From: Pseudomonadota bacterium
GTDB taxonomy: Bacteria; Pseudomonadota; Gammaproteobacteria; Burkholderiales; Rhodocyclaceae
Length of the DNA: 38,455 nt
Reading direction: 5' to 3'
Assembly (NCBI GenBank): GCA_018262235.1
Contig: JAGTRY010000027.1
Span: forward strand, 1-38,455
Shown: one piece after another, positions 1 to 8,313 of the stretch
How the letters are laid out: each line of letters opens with the position of its first letter
Position numbering within the stretch: the stretch's first letter is position 1
Program-made: the position numbers and the translations under genes
The notes under the pieces: generated by a model
Seen by the model: the letters and a program-made list of their open reading frames with translations, nothing else
Database searches by the model: none
Told to the model about the DNA's origin: nothing

Positions 1-106
1 CCGCGGGGCCGTACATGGCAGCTCCATCCGGTATCTGATGGTCATTCTGGCATGTGGCAGCAGTGCGTGACCGGTCCTGTGGCGGTAACACCACACCCGT
101 CTGCAT
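1..106. other. Window edge, no gene recognised
   Basis: These bases lie downstream of the cobA stop codon. I see no convincing coding frame, RNA gene or riboswitch. A short imperfect hairpin at about 97-117 (CCG-CTG against CAG-CGG) could help end cobA transcription, but it lacks a clear T-run and I do not call it a terminator. Confidence 0.4.
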
Positions 107-886
107 TCAGGCGGCAGGATCCTGTGTAAACCAATCGAGCCGGGCGTGCAGCGAGACCACCGATCCGATGATCAGCAAGGCGGGGGGCTTGAATCCGGCA
201 GCGGCGACTTTTTCCGGCAGATCGGCAATGCTGCCCGTCAGGGTTTTCTGGTCAGGGAGTGTGGCGCGGCGGATGCAGGCGGCCGGGGTGGCGGGGTCCA
301 TGCCATGGGCAATCAATTCGCGACTGATGTCGGGCAAGGATGTCAGCCCCATGTAGATCACAAGCGTCTGACCCGGGCGGGCCAGGGTTGGCCAGTCGAG
401 GTTGCAGGTCTCGTCCTTCAGGTGGCCTGTCACGAAGAAACAGGACTGGGCGTGTTCGCGATGGGTGAGCGGGATGCCGGCATAAGCGGCGGCGCCGCTT
501 GCGGAGGAGACTCCGGGGACGACCTCGAACGCGATGCCGGCGTGGTGCAGGGTTTCGGCTTCCTCTCCGCCACGACCGAAGATATAGGGGTCTCCGCCCT
601 TGAGGCGAACCACTTGCTTGCCTTGCAGGGCCAGGGTGACCAGAAGCTTGTTGATGTCCAGCTGGGGCAGGGCGTGATTACCCGCTTTTTTGCCCACGTA
701 AATGCGTTCTGCATTGTCGCGGGAATGTGCGAGCACTGCGGCGCTGACCAGATTGTCATACACCACGGCATCGGCTGTCGCGAGCAGGCGGGCAGCTTTC
801 AGGGTCAGCAGTTCCGGGTCGCCAGGGCCACCACCGATCAGATAGACCTTGCCCGCAGGCTTGTCTTCAAAGGGGCTTTTTTCCAT
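107..886 (-). CDS. cobA: Uroporphyrinogen-III C-methyltransferase (SUMT)
   Basis: Transfers two methyl groups from S-adenosylmethionine to uroporphyrinogen III, giving precorrin-2, the branch point to siroheme and cobalamin; cytoplasmic. The 259-residue protein is the usual length of a stand-alone SUMT. Visible family motifs are the N-terminal glycine-rich GGGPGDPELLTLKA (about residues 18-31), VRLKGGDPYIFGRGGEE (about 93-109), VVPGVSSASGAAAYAGIPLTHR in the middle and the LVIYMGL segment. It is not fused to the CysG dehydrogenase/ferrochelatase part, so those steps must be encoded elsewhere. No good Shine-Dalgarno precedes the ATG at 886. It is transcribed away from the nitrate genes, but its product feeds siroheme to the nitrite reductase encoded at 13.4-15.9 kb, a likely functional link (inference). 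Confidence 0.95.
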   Translation of the reverse strand: MEKSPFEDKPAGKVYLIGGGPGDPELLTLKAARLLATADAVVYDNLVSAAVLAHSRDNAERIYVGKKAGNHALPQLDINKLLVTLALQGKQVVRLKGGDPYIFGRGGEEAETLHHAGIAFEVVPGVSSASGAAAYAGIPLTHREHAQSCFFVTGHLKDETCNLDWPTLARPGQTLVIYMGLTSLPDISRELIAHGMDPATPAACIRRATLPDQKTLTGSIADLPEKVAAAGFKPPALLIIGSVVSLHARLDWFTQDPAA

Positions 887-931
887 GGAGGAAGTGTATC
901 GCGTGCATCCTGTTTGCGCAGGTACCTACGC

Positions 932-3232
932 TCATTCCGGTGCCACAATGACCCGGTTGCGGCCTTCGTTCTTGGCACGGTACAGCGCGGCATCGGCCCG
1001 GGAGACCAGATGGTCCAGCGGTTCATTGCGTGCCCATTCTGCAATGCCGATGCTGACGGTGACGGGAACCGGGCTGGTTTTCGTGGTGACCGGTAGCTCG
1101 GCGAGATGGCTGCGCAGGCGCTCTGCCACAAACAAGGCTTCGCGCATCGCCGTGTGCGGCAGGAGCACGATGAATTCCTCGCCTCCCCAGCGCGCCGGGA
1201 TGTCCGTGCCGCGCAGGCTGGCGCGGATGCGCTGGACGGTTTCGATCAGGACTTCGTCGCCGGTCTGGTGACCCCAGGTGTCATTGATGGTCTTGAAATG
1301 GTCAATATCCAGCATCAGCAGCGTCAGTGCTTCGCCATAGCGTTTGGCACGTGCAACGGCATGTGTCGCCTCGGTGTGGAAGTGGCGACGGTTGGAGATC
1401 CCGGTCAGCATGTCTTCCTGAGCGAGGCGCTGCAGTTCCCGCTCTGCCACCCGCCAGCGTGTGATGTGGCGGTCTATGCCGATTACTACGGGCACGCCAT
1501 CGAAATAGATGCTGCGGCGCTTGCTGACGATGCGGAAGACTTCCTCACCGGTCGCCTTGCGGGTGGTGTGCTCTTCCTTGGTCAGATCCTGGCCACCCAG
1601 CACCGCTGCATCTTCCTGCAGGGAGATGTCGCGGGTCTTCGGGCCGGCCAGCATCAGGGGAGATTCTGCGCCGACCAGGGCTTCCTTGCTCATCTGGTGA
1701 TACTCGGCAAATGCCGTGTTGACCATGAGGTAGAGGCCACCAGCTTTCTTGACGTAGACCGGATCCGGGATCACGTCGATCAGCCGCTGGATGAATTCCT
1801 GGGTGCGCTCGCGCAGTTTGACCTCACGTTCGAAGGTCGATTTGAGCTCGCGTTCGGCCAGACGTAGATCGGTCAGGTCGATGATGGCACCGACGATCAC
1901 TGGTTCTCCCAGCGCATTCGCACAGGTGCCTTTGGAGAGGATGCGGAAGGTTTCGCGGCCGGTGTATTGGTGCTGGGCATGCTCCTCGCGCAGGATCTGC
2001 TTGCCGGCGAGGACTTCGCCATCCTCCTCGAACAGCCGGCGCATCGTTTCTGGCGAGGCTGATTCGGTGATCCCCATGTGGTTGATCAACTGGTCACGGC
2101 GCATGAAATGGTCGCGCGCCATGGCTTCGTTGACCATCAGGTAACGGCTCTGGGCATCCTTCACGTAGACCGGGTAAGGCAGCAGATCGAGTACGCGTTG
2201 TACGAAGTCCAGCGTGTGCTGATGGTGCTCGCTCAGGCGATCAAGCGCGTTCTGGAGTTTCTGCTCGGACGTGCGCAGATCGGTGATGTCGATATTGACG
2301 CCGACAATCACCGGCTTGCCGTCAATATCCGGGCAGCTCCCCTTGATCACGAGTTGGAAGTACAACTCCCCCGTGAGCGGATGTTGTCCCCCTTCTTCCT
2401 TCTGCAGGGCATGACCGGCCAGGACCCGCTGGTCCTCTTCGATGGAGCGCCGTGCCTGCGGGGTTTCAGGCGCGAGATCGAGTGAAGAGAGGCCGAGGAT
2501 CTGTTGGCTGGGAACACCCCGCTCACGAACGAAAGCTTTGTTGACGATCAGATAGACGCTGTTTGCTCCCTTCACATACATCGGGTAGGGAATGACATCC
2601 AGGATATGCTGGATGAACGCTCGGGTGTTTTCTGCCACCTCGGTCTGGTGGGCGAGGGCAATCTGCAGTTGCTGCTCGGCAGTGCGCATGCTGGTGATAT
2701 CGAAATTCGCACCGATGATGACGCGCTTGCCTTCGGCGTCGAGGCAACTTCCCTTGGTGACAATCCGGTAATTGACCGTTCCGGTGAGCGGGTTGCGTAC
2801 GCGATCCTCCTTGAAGATCGAGGCGCCGGCCAGCACGCGGGCGTCCTCGTCGGACACCAGTTTGACGGTATCGGCATCTGGTGCCAGTTCGGCAGCGGTA
2901 CGACCGATGATGGACTGTGCATCCTGATGGCGACGTTGGGCAAAGGCTTCGTTTACGAACACGTAGCGGCCTTGTTCATCCTTGATATAGACGGGTTCGG
3001 GGATGACATCGAGCAGGCGCTGGACGAAAGACTGGGTCTGCTCCTGGCGGCGGCCGGCTTCGGCACGCTCACGCGAGAGGCGCAGCGCCGGCGGCAACAT
3101 GGCCAGCGTCGCGCAGAGAAAACCGGTCAGTGCGGGAGGCCATTGCAGAAGGTACGCCAGTCCCGCACAGCCCAGTGCGGTGCCGCAGTAGCTTGCGATG
3201 ACCAGCGCGCGTCTGTAATTCGGAGGGTTCAT
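932..3232 (-). CDS. Membrane diguanylate cyclase with four tandem PAS domains
   Basis: Predicted to make cyclic di-GMP from two GTP in response to an unknown signal. Residues about 9-50 form two hydrophobic segments, so the protein is anchored in the inner membrane. Four related PAS units follow, each opening with a copy of FVQRLLDVIPEPVYIKD-like sequence at about residues 67, 205, 340 and 478. The GGDEF domain fills the last 170 residues: the active-site motif is GGEEF (683-687), with an RGTD inhibitory-site motif (674-677) five residues upstream, so the enzyme should be active and product-inhibited. No EAL domain is present. The PAS units show no Cys or His cluster that would identify a ligand. 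The gene starts 46 bp upstream of cobA and may be co-transcribed with it. Target process unknown. Confidence 0.93.
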   Translation of the reverse strand: MNPPNYRRALVIASYCGTALGCAGLAYLLQWPPALTGFLCATLAMLPPALRLSRERAEAGRRQEQTQSFVQRLLDVIPEPVYIKDEQGRYVFVNEAFAQRRHQDAQSIIGRTAAELAPDADTVKLVSDEDARVLAGASIFKEDRVRNPLTGTVNYRIVTKGSCLDAEGKRVIIGANFDITSMRTAEQQLQIALAHQTEVAENTRAFIQHILDVIPYPMYVKGANSVYLIVNKAFVRERGVPSQQILGLSSLDLAPETPQARRSIEEDQRVLAGHALQKEEGGQHPLTGELYFQLVIKGSCPDIDGKPVIVGVNIDITDLRTSEQKLQNALDRLSEHHQHTLDFVQRVLDLLPYPVYVKDAQSRYLMVNEAMARDHFMRRDQLINHMGITESASPETMRRLFEEDGEVLAGKQILREEHAQHQYTGRETFRILSKGTCANALGEPVIVGAIIDLTDLRLAERELKSTFEREVKLRERTQEFIQRLIDVIPDPVYVKKAGGLYLMVNTAFAEYHQMSKEALVGAESPLMLAGPKTRDISLQEDAAVLGGQDLTKEEHTTRKATGEEVFRIVSKRRSIYFDGVPVVIGIDRHITRWRVAERELQRLAQEDMLTGISNRRHFHTEATHAVARAKRYGEALTLLMLDIDHFKTINDTWGHQTGDEVLIETVQRIRASLRGTDIPARWGGEEFIVLLPHTAMREALFVAERLRSHLAELPVTTKTSPVPVTVSIGIAEWARNEPLDHLVSRADAALYRAKNEGRNRVIVAPE

Positions 3233-3377
3233 TGACTGTACGGATCAGAAATTGGGGCCAGCCTAGCAGCCGGCTGGTCTTGAAGGGTGATTGTCACCCG
3301 AACGTCGCAATCCAGGCAGTGGCCTTGGCTGATCTCTCCGGGTCTACAATAGCGCATCGTTTTAGACCCCATTCATC
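3233..3377. promoter_or_regulatory. Divergent intergenic region, cyclase / mobB
   Basis: This gap separates the leftward cyclase gene from the rightward mobB gene and must carry both promoters. A TACAAT hexamer about 30 bp upstream of mobB is a plausible -10, preceded by TTGGCT at a spacing that is too short to be a good sigma-70 promoter. No operator-like palindrome stood out. Confidence 0.3.
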
Positions 3378-3872
3378 ATGAAGCTGTTCGGTATTGCGGG
3401 TTGGTCCGGCTCAGGCAAGACCAGCTTGATTGAAGCGCTCATTCCCTTGTTTACGGCAGCTGGCCTGAAAGTTTCAATGATCAAGCACACGCATCATGGA
3501 TTCGATCTGGACCGTCCCGGCAAGGACTCCTTTCGTTTTCGTGACGCTGGCGCCTCCGAGGTGATTCTGGCAGGCGCTGATCGCTGGGCCTTGATGCATG
3601 AATTGCGCGAGCAAACTGCACCAACGCTGGCTGAGCTGAGTGCGCGCTTGTCGCCCTGTGATCTGGTGCTGGTCGAGGGCTTCAAGGCGGCAGAATTGCC
3701 CAAGATCGAGGTTTATCGTGCGGCCTTGGGCAAACCTTTCCTCCATCCGGAATGTGCGAATGTGGTGGCCATTGCAAGTGATGAAGCCCATGCAGTGAAC
3801 CTGCCACAGCTGGATTTGAACGATCCGCCGGCCATTGCCGACTACATCCTGCGGTTCAACGGACTGGCCTGA
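3378..3872 (+). CDS. mobB: Molybdopterin-guanine dinucleotide biosynthesis adapter MobB
   Basis: MobB is a GTP-binding partner of MobA, which attaches GMP to molybdopterin. The 164-residue protein opens with the P-loop GWSGSGKTSL (residues 8-17), then the SMIKHTHHGFDLD segment and the VLVEGFK motif near residue 98, all typical of MobB. Length is normal. The start at 3378 leaves the P-loop at the expected distance from the N-terminus. It leads a tight cluster with moeA (27 bp downstream), moaD and moaE. The cluster supplies cofactor for molybdoenzymes such as the nitrate reductase encoded at 10.1-12.8 kb. mobA is not in the window. Confidence 0.93.
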   Translation: MKLFGIAGWSGSGKTSLIEALIPLFTAAGLKVSMIKHTHHGFDLDRPGKDSFRFRDAGASEVILAGADRWALMHELREQTAPTLAELSARLSPCDLVLVEGFKAAELPKIEVYRAALGKPFLHPECANVVAIASDEAHAVNLPQLDLNDPPAIADYILRFNGLA

Positions 3873-3899
3873 CGCCTGGCAAACAGAAAGAGAATAGGC

Positions 3900-5087
3900 A
3901 TGCTGACTTACGAACAAGCCCTTGAAAACCTGCTGGCCGCGGCGCAGCCGCTCTCGCGGACTGAAACCCTTGATCCGGTTGATGCGCTGGGCCGGGTGCT
4001 GGCAGCACCGGTCACCTCCACGATCAATGTTCCGCCAGCCGACAACTCGGCGATGGATGGTTATGCTGTCCGCGTGGCAGATCTGGTGGCCGGGCACGCC
4101 CTGCCGGTGAGCCAGCGGGTCCCGGCGGGCAGTTCGCCACAGCCCTTGCTGCCTGGAACGGCAGCACGCATCTTCACGGGTGCGCCGATTCCGGCAGGTG
4201 CCGAGGCGGTGGTGATGCAGGAGAAATGTGTCGTGGATGGCGATGGCGTGCGGATCGAGCACATGCCGAAAGCAGGCGAGAACATCCGCCGGCTGGGCGA
4301 GGACATTGCCCGTGACGCTTGCATTTTGCCGGCTGGCGAGTGTCTGGGGGCTGCGCACATGGGCTTGCTGGCTTCGGTTGGTGTGGCACAGGTTGAAGTC
4401 TTTGCGCGTTTGCGGGTAGCCGTTTTCTTTACCGGCGACGAGCTGGTCATGCCGGGAGAGCCTCTGGCGCCTGGCAAGATCTACAACTCCAATCGTGCAG
4501 TCCTGCATGGGCTGCTGGGTTCCCTGGGATGTGAAATTCATGATCTGGGGATCGTGCCGGACAAGCTTGATGCGACGCGTGCAGCCCTGCGTGAAGCTTC
4601 TGCCGATGCGGATCTGGTGCTGACCTGCGGCGGTGTGTCGGTGGGTGAGGAAGATCATGTCAAAGCGGCGGTACAGGCTGAAGGGGCGCTGGAAACCTGG
4701 AAGATCGCCATCAAGCCGGGCAAGCCCTTTGCCTTCGGCCGCGTCGGTTCGACGCCCTTCATCGGTTTGCCCGGCAATCCGGTTTCCAGCTTTGTCACGT
4801 TCTTGATGCTGGCCCGACCCTATCTGCGCAAGCGCCAGGGCAGCAATGACTACCTGCCGCGGGTGATCAGTTCGCGCGCCGATTTCAGCTGGCCGCGCCC
4901 TGCACATGCCCGCGAATTCCTGCGGGTCCAGCGCAATCCGGCTGGCGGTCTGGAACTGTTTCCCAAGCAAGGCAGTGGTGTGCTCAGTTCCTGTGTGTGG
5001 GCCGACGGTTTGGTGGACAACCCGCCGGAGCAAGCGATCCAGCCTGGCGATATCGTGCGTTACATTCCTTTCGGAGGCCTGTTATGA
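3900..5087 (+). CDS. moeA: Molybdopterin molybdenumtransferase MoeA
   Basis: Inserts molybdate into adenylylated molybdopterin to give the active molybdenum cofactor; cytoplasmic. The 395-residue protein matches the family length. The N-terminal MoeA region contains the PPADNSAMDGYAVR signature (about residues 45-58); the central MoCF-type domain contains KIYNSNRAVL, the TCGGVSVGEEDHV loop and GLPGNPVSSF; a short beta-barrel C-terminal domain follows. It starts 27 bp after mobB behind a purine-rich AAAGAGAA stretch. Its TGA overlaps the moaD ATG as ATGA at 5084-5087, so translation of the two is probably coupled. Confidence 0.97.
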   Translation: MLTYEQALENLLAAAQPLSRTETLDPVDALGRVLAAPVTSTINVPPADNSAMDGYAVRVADLVAGHALPVSQRVPAGSSPQPLLPGTAARIFTGAPIPAGAEAVVMQEKCVVDGDGVRIEHMPKAGENIRRLGEDIARDACILPAGECLGAAHMGLLASVGVAQVEVFARLRVAVFFTGDELVMPGEPLAPGKIYNSNRAVLHGLLGSLGCEIHDLGIVPDKLDATRAALREASADADLVLTCGGVSVGEEDHVKAAVQAEGALETWKIAIKPGKPFAFGRVGSTPFIGLPGNPVSSFVTFLMLARPYLRKRQGSNDYLPRVISSRADFSWPRPAHAREFLRVQRNPAGGLELFPKQGSGVLSSCVWADGLVDNPPEQAIQPGDIVRYIPFGGLL

Positions 5088-5341
5088 GCATCCGGATTCT
5101 TTATTTTGCGAATCTGCGTGAAGTGCTGGGATGCGCCGAGGAAGAGCTGGAGGCCTTGCCGGCAGGGGTGGTCACGCTGGGGGCTTTGCGTGAGTGGCTT
5201 TGCGCGCGCGGGGGTGATTGGGCTGCGCTGGCGCCGGGTAAATCCGTGCGTGCAGCGGTCAATCAGACCCTGGCCCAAGCGCAGAACGGGATTGCCGAGG
5301 GCGACGAAATTGCCTTCTTTCCACCCGTGACCGGTGGTTGA
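5084..5341 (+). CDS. moaD: Molybdopterin synthase small subunit MoaD
   Basis: Ubiquitin-like sulfur carrier that, as a C-terminal thiocarboxylate, donates sulfur to precursor Z within molybdopterin synthase. The 85-residue protein ends with PPVTGG, the invariant Gly-Gly tail needed for adenylation and thiolation, and begins with the typical beta strand IRILYFANLRE. I place the start at 5084, overlapping the moeA stop, because a GGAGG sequence sits just upstream (5073-5077) and the protein begins exactly as other MoaD proteins do; a longer frame upstream would only run into moeA. Confidence 0.94.
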   Translation: MSIRILYFANLREVLGCAEEELEALPAGVVTLGALREWLCARGGDWAALAPGKSVRAAVNQTLAQAQNGIAEGDEIAFFPPVTGG

Positions 5342-5421
5342 ATCATGGCCGGATGTGCGGCCGGACGCTAAACAGCAGCATCCGGAGTCTGGCATAACAG
5401 GGTCCTGACGGAGAACGCAAG

Positions 5422-5871
5422 GTGAGCATCAGCGTACAGACAGAAGATTTTGACATCGGCCCGGAGATCGCCGCGCTCTCGGCGGGGCGTACCGATGTGG
5501 GGGGTGTCGCGACCTTTCTCGGTCTGGTACGTGGCGATGGTGGCTTGGTGGCTATGCATCTCGAGCATTACCCGGGCATGACCGAGAAGGCTCTTGCAGA
5601 GATCATCGTGCAGGCACAAGCGCGCTGGCCCTTGCTGGCCGTACGGGTGATCCACCGCATCGGGCGACTCTTGCCGGGCGAGCGCATCGTATTCGTCGGC
5701 GTGGCCAGCACGCATCGCGCCGCAGCGTTTGCCGCCTGCGAATTCATCATGGATTATCTGAAAACCCGCGCCCCTTTCTGGAAGAAGGAAGAAACCCCTG
5801 CCGGGGCACGCTGGGTGGATGCGCGGGAAAGCGATGATGCCGCTGCCGCGCGTTGGGATGCCGGCAACTGA
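5422..5871 (+). CDS. moaE: Molybdopterin synthase catalytic subunit MoaE
   Basis: Large subunit of molybdopterin synthase; a MoaE dimer binds two MoaD chains and converts cyclic pyranopterin monophosphate to molybdopterin. The 149-residue protein shows the family landmarks TFLGLVR, LEHYPGMTEKAL, HRIGRLLPGE, STHRAAAFAACEFIMDYLK and the KKEE segment with its catalytic lysines near residues 115-123. Translation starts at GTG 5422, with a GGAG eight bases upstream. An 80-base gap separates it from moaD. It ends the molybdenum cofactor cluster and converges on the glutathione transferase gene. moaA and moaC are not in the window. Confidence 0.95.
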   Translation: MSISVQTEDFDIGPEIAALSAGRTDVGGVATFLGLVRGDGGLVAMHLEHYPGMTEKALAEIIVQAQARWPLLAVRVIHRIGRLLPGERIVFVGVASTHRAAAFAACEFIMDYLKTRAPFWKKEETPAGARWVDARESDDAAAARWDAGN

Positions 5872-5898
5872 TCTGCGCTTTTCCGCGCGGGTAGCGAC

Positions 5899-6573
5899 TC
5901 AGGATCGAAGCAGCGCCTGGATTTCCTCTTCTGTCAGGCTGCGTTCCCAATCGAACTTTGTTCCATGCACGTAAGCACGCTGCACGGCTGGCCGTTCGCC
6001 TATGCGTTTGAGATAGGCGACGATGTTCGGGAACTGTGCCATGTCCATCTGCTGACGCTCATGCAGCAGGACCCAAGGATAGATGACCATGTCGGCGATC
6101 GAGTACTCGCCGGCCACGTAATCGCGTCCTTCGAGCTGGCGATTCAATACGCCATAGAGTCGTGCGGTCTCGTCCGTGTAGCGTTTCATCGCATACGGAA
6201 TCTTTTCCGGCGCGAACTGGTTGAAGTGATGGTTCTGCCCGGCCATCGGCCCGAGCCCGCCCATCTGCCAGTTCAGCCACTGCAGCACCTGCGCGCGGGG
6301 ATGTCCGCTCACGGGCAGGAAACGATGGCCATGGCGTTCGGCCAGCACCGTGAGAATCGCACCGGATTCCATCAGGGACAGCGGGCCGTCGGGATAGTTA
6401 TGGTCAAGGATTGCCGGGATGCGGTTGTTCGGTGCCACGGCGAGGAAGCTGGGGAGGAACTGGTCGTTCTTGCGGATGTTGATCGGGATGATGCGATAGG
6501 GCAGCCCCAGCTCTTCGAGCAGGATGGTGATCTTGTGGCCATTCGGCGTGGGGGCGTAGAAAAGGTCGATCAT
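5899..6573 (-). CDS. Glutathione S-transferase, Ure2p/YfcG-like
   Basis: A 224-residue two-domain thioredoxin-fold protein. The N-terminal half has the FYAPTPNGHKITILLEELG opening and the NNRIPAILDH segment with the cis-proline, followed by LMESGAIL, which contributes to glutathione binding. The all-helical C-terminal half contains the ADMVIYPWVLLH pattern. This resembles bacterial YfcG/YghU-type proteins, some of which act as disulfide-bond reductases rather than detoxifying transferases. The true substrate cannot be read from sequence. It stands 42 bp downstream of the pectate lyase gene on the same strand; a shared transcript is possible but not functionally obvious. Confidence 0.88.
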   Translation of the reverse strand: MIDLFYAPTPNGHKITILLEELGLPYRIIPINIRKNDQFLPSFLAVAPNNRIPAILDHNYPDGPLSLMESGAILTVLAERHGHRFLPVSGHPRAQVLQWLNWQMGGLGPMAGQNHHFNQFAPEKIPYAMKRYTDETARLYGVLNRQLEGRDYVAGEYSIADMVIYPWVLLHERQQMDMAQFPNIVAYLKRIGERPAVQRAYVHGTKFDWERSLTEEEIQALLRS

Positions 6574-6615
6574 GGGGCGTCCTTGCGGCAGTGAGAGTGT
6601 TGGCTTGCTGGAGAG

Positions 6616-8190
6616 TCAGCGGGTGTGCCTGAGTACGGATCTGAGGCCATGTGCCTTGATCCATTGTGGATAATCCTGCGCCAGCAGATCAGTGGCTGCG
6701 GTGGTGTACCAGTTGTATTTGACACGACGCTCGTAGCTGACCTCCGCCATGCTCTGGCGTGGCTGGCTGTCGCGTGCACTGAACAGTGGCCGGCCTTCGT
6801 CGAGGGTGTAGAAACGCGCCCACAGTGGCGGTGCGGCCGGGTTTTTTTCCATCACGAAGTCGAAGCCGTATTCAAGCGTGCGATCTTCGCGCCGGATGCG
6901 CTTGAGGCCGGTGATTCTGGCGCTGTCAAACCAGGTGATGGCTGCCTGCACGGCCTGGATGACGGGCGGGGAAGGCTTGTCGATGCTCATCAGGAAGCGC
7001 ACGATATTGACGCTCTCGCCGCCACTGATCGAGGCGAGTTCAAAGGCGCGCCCCATGGCCGGAGCGAGGGTGTTTTCATCGTACTGGGCGCACCAGCCGG
7101 TCTTTTTGCCGTGTACCGGCAACTGGGTCTTGAGGATCAGGGCGATGCCCGCATCGTAAGCGGCCCGGGCACGCTGGGCTTGCTGGGGCGTTACAAAGCT
7201 GAAATCCTCGCGCTGGGCTGCGACATCTTCCAGCACCTGCAATACGTTGGCGATGGCGTTGTCATTGAACGTGATGCGCGCCTTGTAGCCCTGCGGATCG
7301 GGCCAGAACTGTTGCCATCCTCCGTTGGGCAGTTGTGCGGCAAGCAGATAGTCCAGCCCCTTGTCGACGCCGGCCCGGAAGCGCGCTTCATGGCTGGCCT
7401 GATAGGCACGCGCCAGTGCCACGATCTGTTTGGTGGTGGAGTCGTTGTCGATGGTCGACTTGATCTTGAAACCACTCAGGGCGCTGCGGTTGATCGGTGT
7501 GGTGAGGCTGTCATTGCGTTCCAGCTTCGGCCAGCCGCCATCCGGGTTCTGGTAGCCGAGCACGACATCGGCGACCTTGCTGCCTTCCGGAGTGGCCCAG
7601 AACGTCAGGGGCTGATTGGTGAGGTTGCTTTCGGTGACAGGCCCCCCCTTGGCGATGCCGGCCGTCTTTTTTGAAACCGGCAAGACCAGCGACGCGGTGA
7701 AGCGCTGGCGGGTCTTGTCCCATTTCGTATACGCGCCAAACTGGTCGAACACCCAGTACACCGAAACCCACAGATTGCCATTGCGCCATTGCGGGGCGAC
7801 ATCGGTGCGCACGCTCTGCCCGTTGAGGTCTGCATCGAGCTGGTCTGCTTTCAGACGCAGGCTTCGCCCGGCCAGGGTGAACGTGGCCGCTTGTTGCGGG
7901 GCATCGAGGAGGACATCGCCTCCCAGATTGAGGATGATCTCGTTGATGGGGGCAAACACGCGTGAGCCCGGCAAGAGTTCGGGCTGGGTATAAAAACCTT
8001 CTTCCAGTTCCTGATAGGCGCCATCGATGGAATAGTTGGGCTCACCGATGATCAGGGCCAGGGTTTTGAGCACGCCATCACTGCGACTGGGCGATTCGCC
8101 CGAGGGAGGGGCCATGGGCACCTGGGCGTACGCGGCGCTGAGGGCGAGGGCGGTCAGCAGCAGACAGGCGGAGATGCGCAGATTCAGCAT
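6616..8190 (-). CDS. Secreted pectate lyase, PL10 (PelA type)
   Basis: Cleaves polygalacturonate by beta-elimination outside the cytoplasm. I choose ATG 8190 because it gives a clear Sec signal peptide (LNLRISACLLLTALALSAAYA, cleavage before QVP); the upstream in-frame extension is not signal-like. The mature part has two sections. Residues about 60-170 resemble the copper-amine-oxidase-N-like stalk fold (INEIILNLGGDVLL, NLWVSVYWVFDQFGA). From about residue 190 the alpha-toroid PL10 catalytic domain follows, with GGWPKLERND, the STIDNDSTTKQI run, the LLAAQLPNGGWQQFWP repeat and FNDNAIANVLQVLEDV. The gene is divergent from the M61 peptidase and followed by a GST gene. With the two esterases at 25-30 kb it suggests pectin use (inference). 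Confidence 0.9.
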   Translation of the reverse strand: MLNLRISACLLLTALALSAAYAQVPMAPPSGESPSRSDGVLKTLALIIGEPNYSIDGAYQELEEGFYTQPELLPGSRVFAPINEIILNLGGDVLLDAPQQAATFTLAGRSLRLKADQLDADLNGQSVRTDVAPQWRNGNLWVSVYWVFDQFGAYTKWDKTRQRFTASLVLPVSKKTAGIAKGGPVTESNLTNQPLTFWATPEGSKVADVVLGYQNPDGGWPKLERNDSLTTPINRSALSGFKIKSTIDNDSTTKQIVALARAYQASHEARFRAGVDKGLDYLLAAQLPNGGWQQFWPDPQGYKARITFNDNAIANVLQVLEDVAAQREDFSFVTPQQAQRARAAYDAGIALILKTQLPVHGKKTGWCAQYDENTLAPAMGRAFELASISGGESVNIVRFLMSIDKPSPPVIQAVQAAITWFDSARITGLKRIRREDRTLEYGFDFVMEKNPAAPPLWARFYTLDEGRPLFSARDSQPRQSMAEVSYERRVKYNWYTTAATDLLAQDYPQWIKAHGLRSVLRHTR

Positions 8191-8313
8191 GGAGTCTCGC
8201 TTCAGTGGCAGTGCAGGAACAGGGATGATACGGGAGGATGAAGTTGCCAGACAAATCCGTTGAAGCAGGTTTGCGGTTAGGATGCGTCGGTTCAATCATG
8301 CTGGATGGCTGTC

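Noticed and set aside
1-106. Possible cobalamin riboswitch next to cobA
   Set aside because: It lies downstream of cobA, not in its leader, and lacks the B12-box pattern.
3474-5033. 519-codon open frame antisense to mobB and moeA
   Set aside because: It mirrors two genes with clear family motifs, has low-complexity His/Arg/Gln-rich composition and no recognisable domain; long antisense frames are common in GC-rich DNA.
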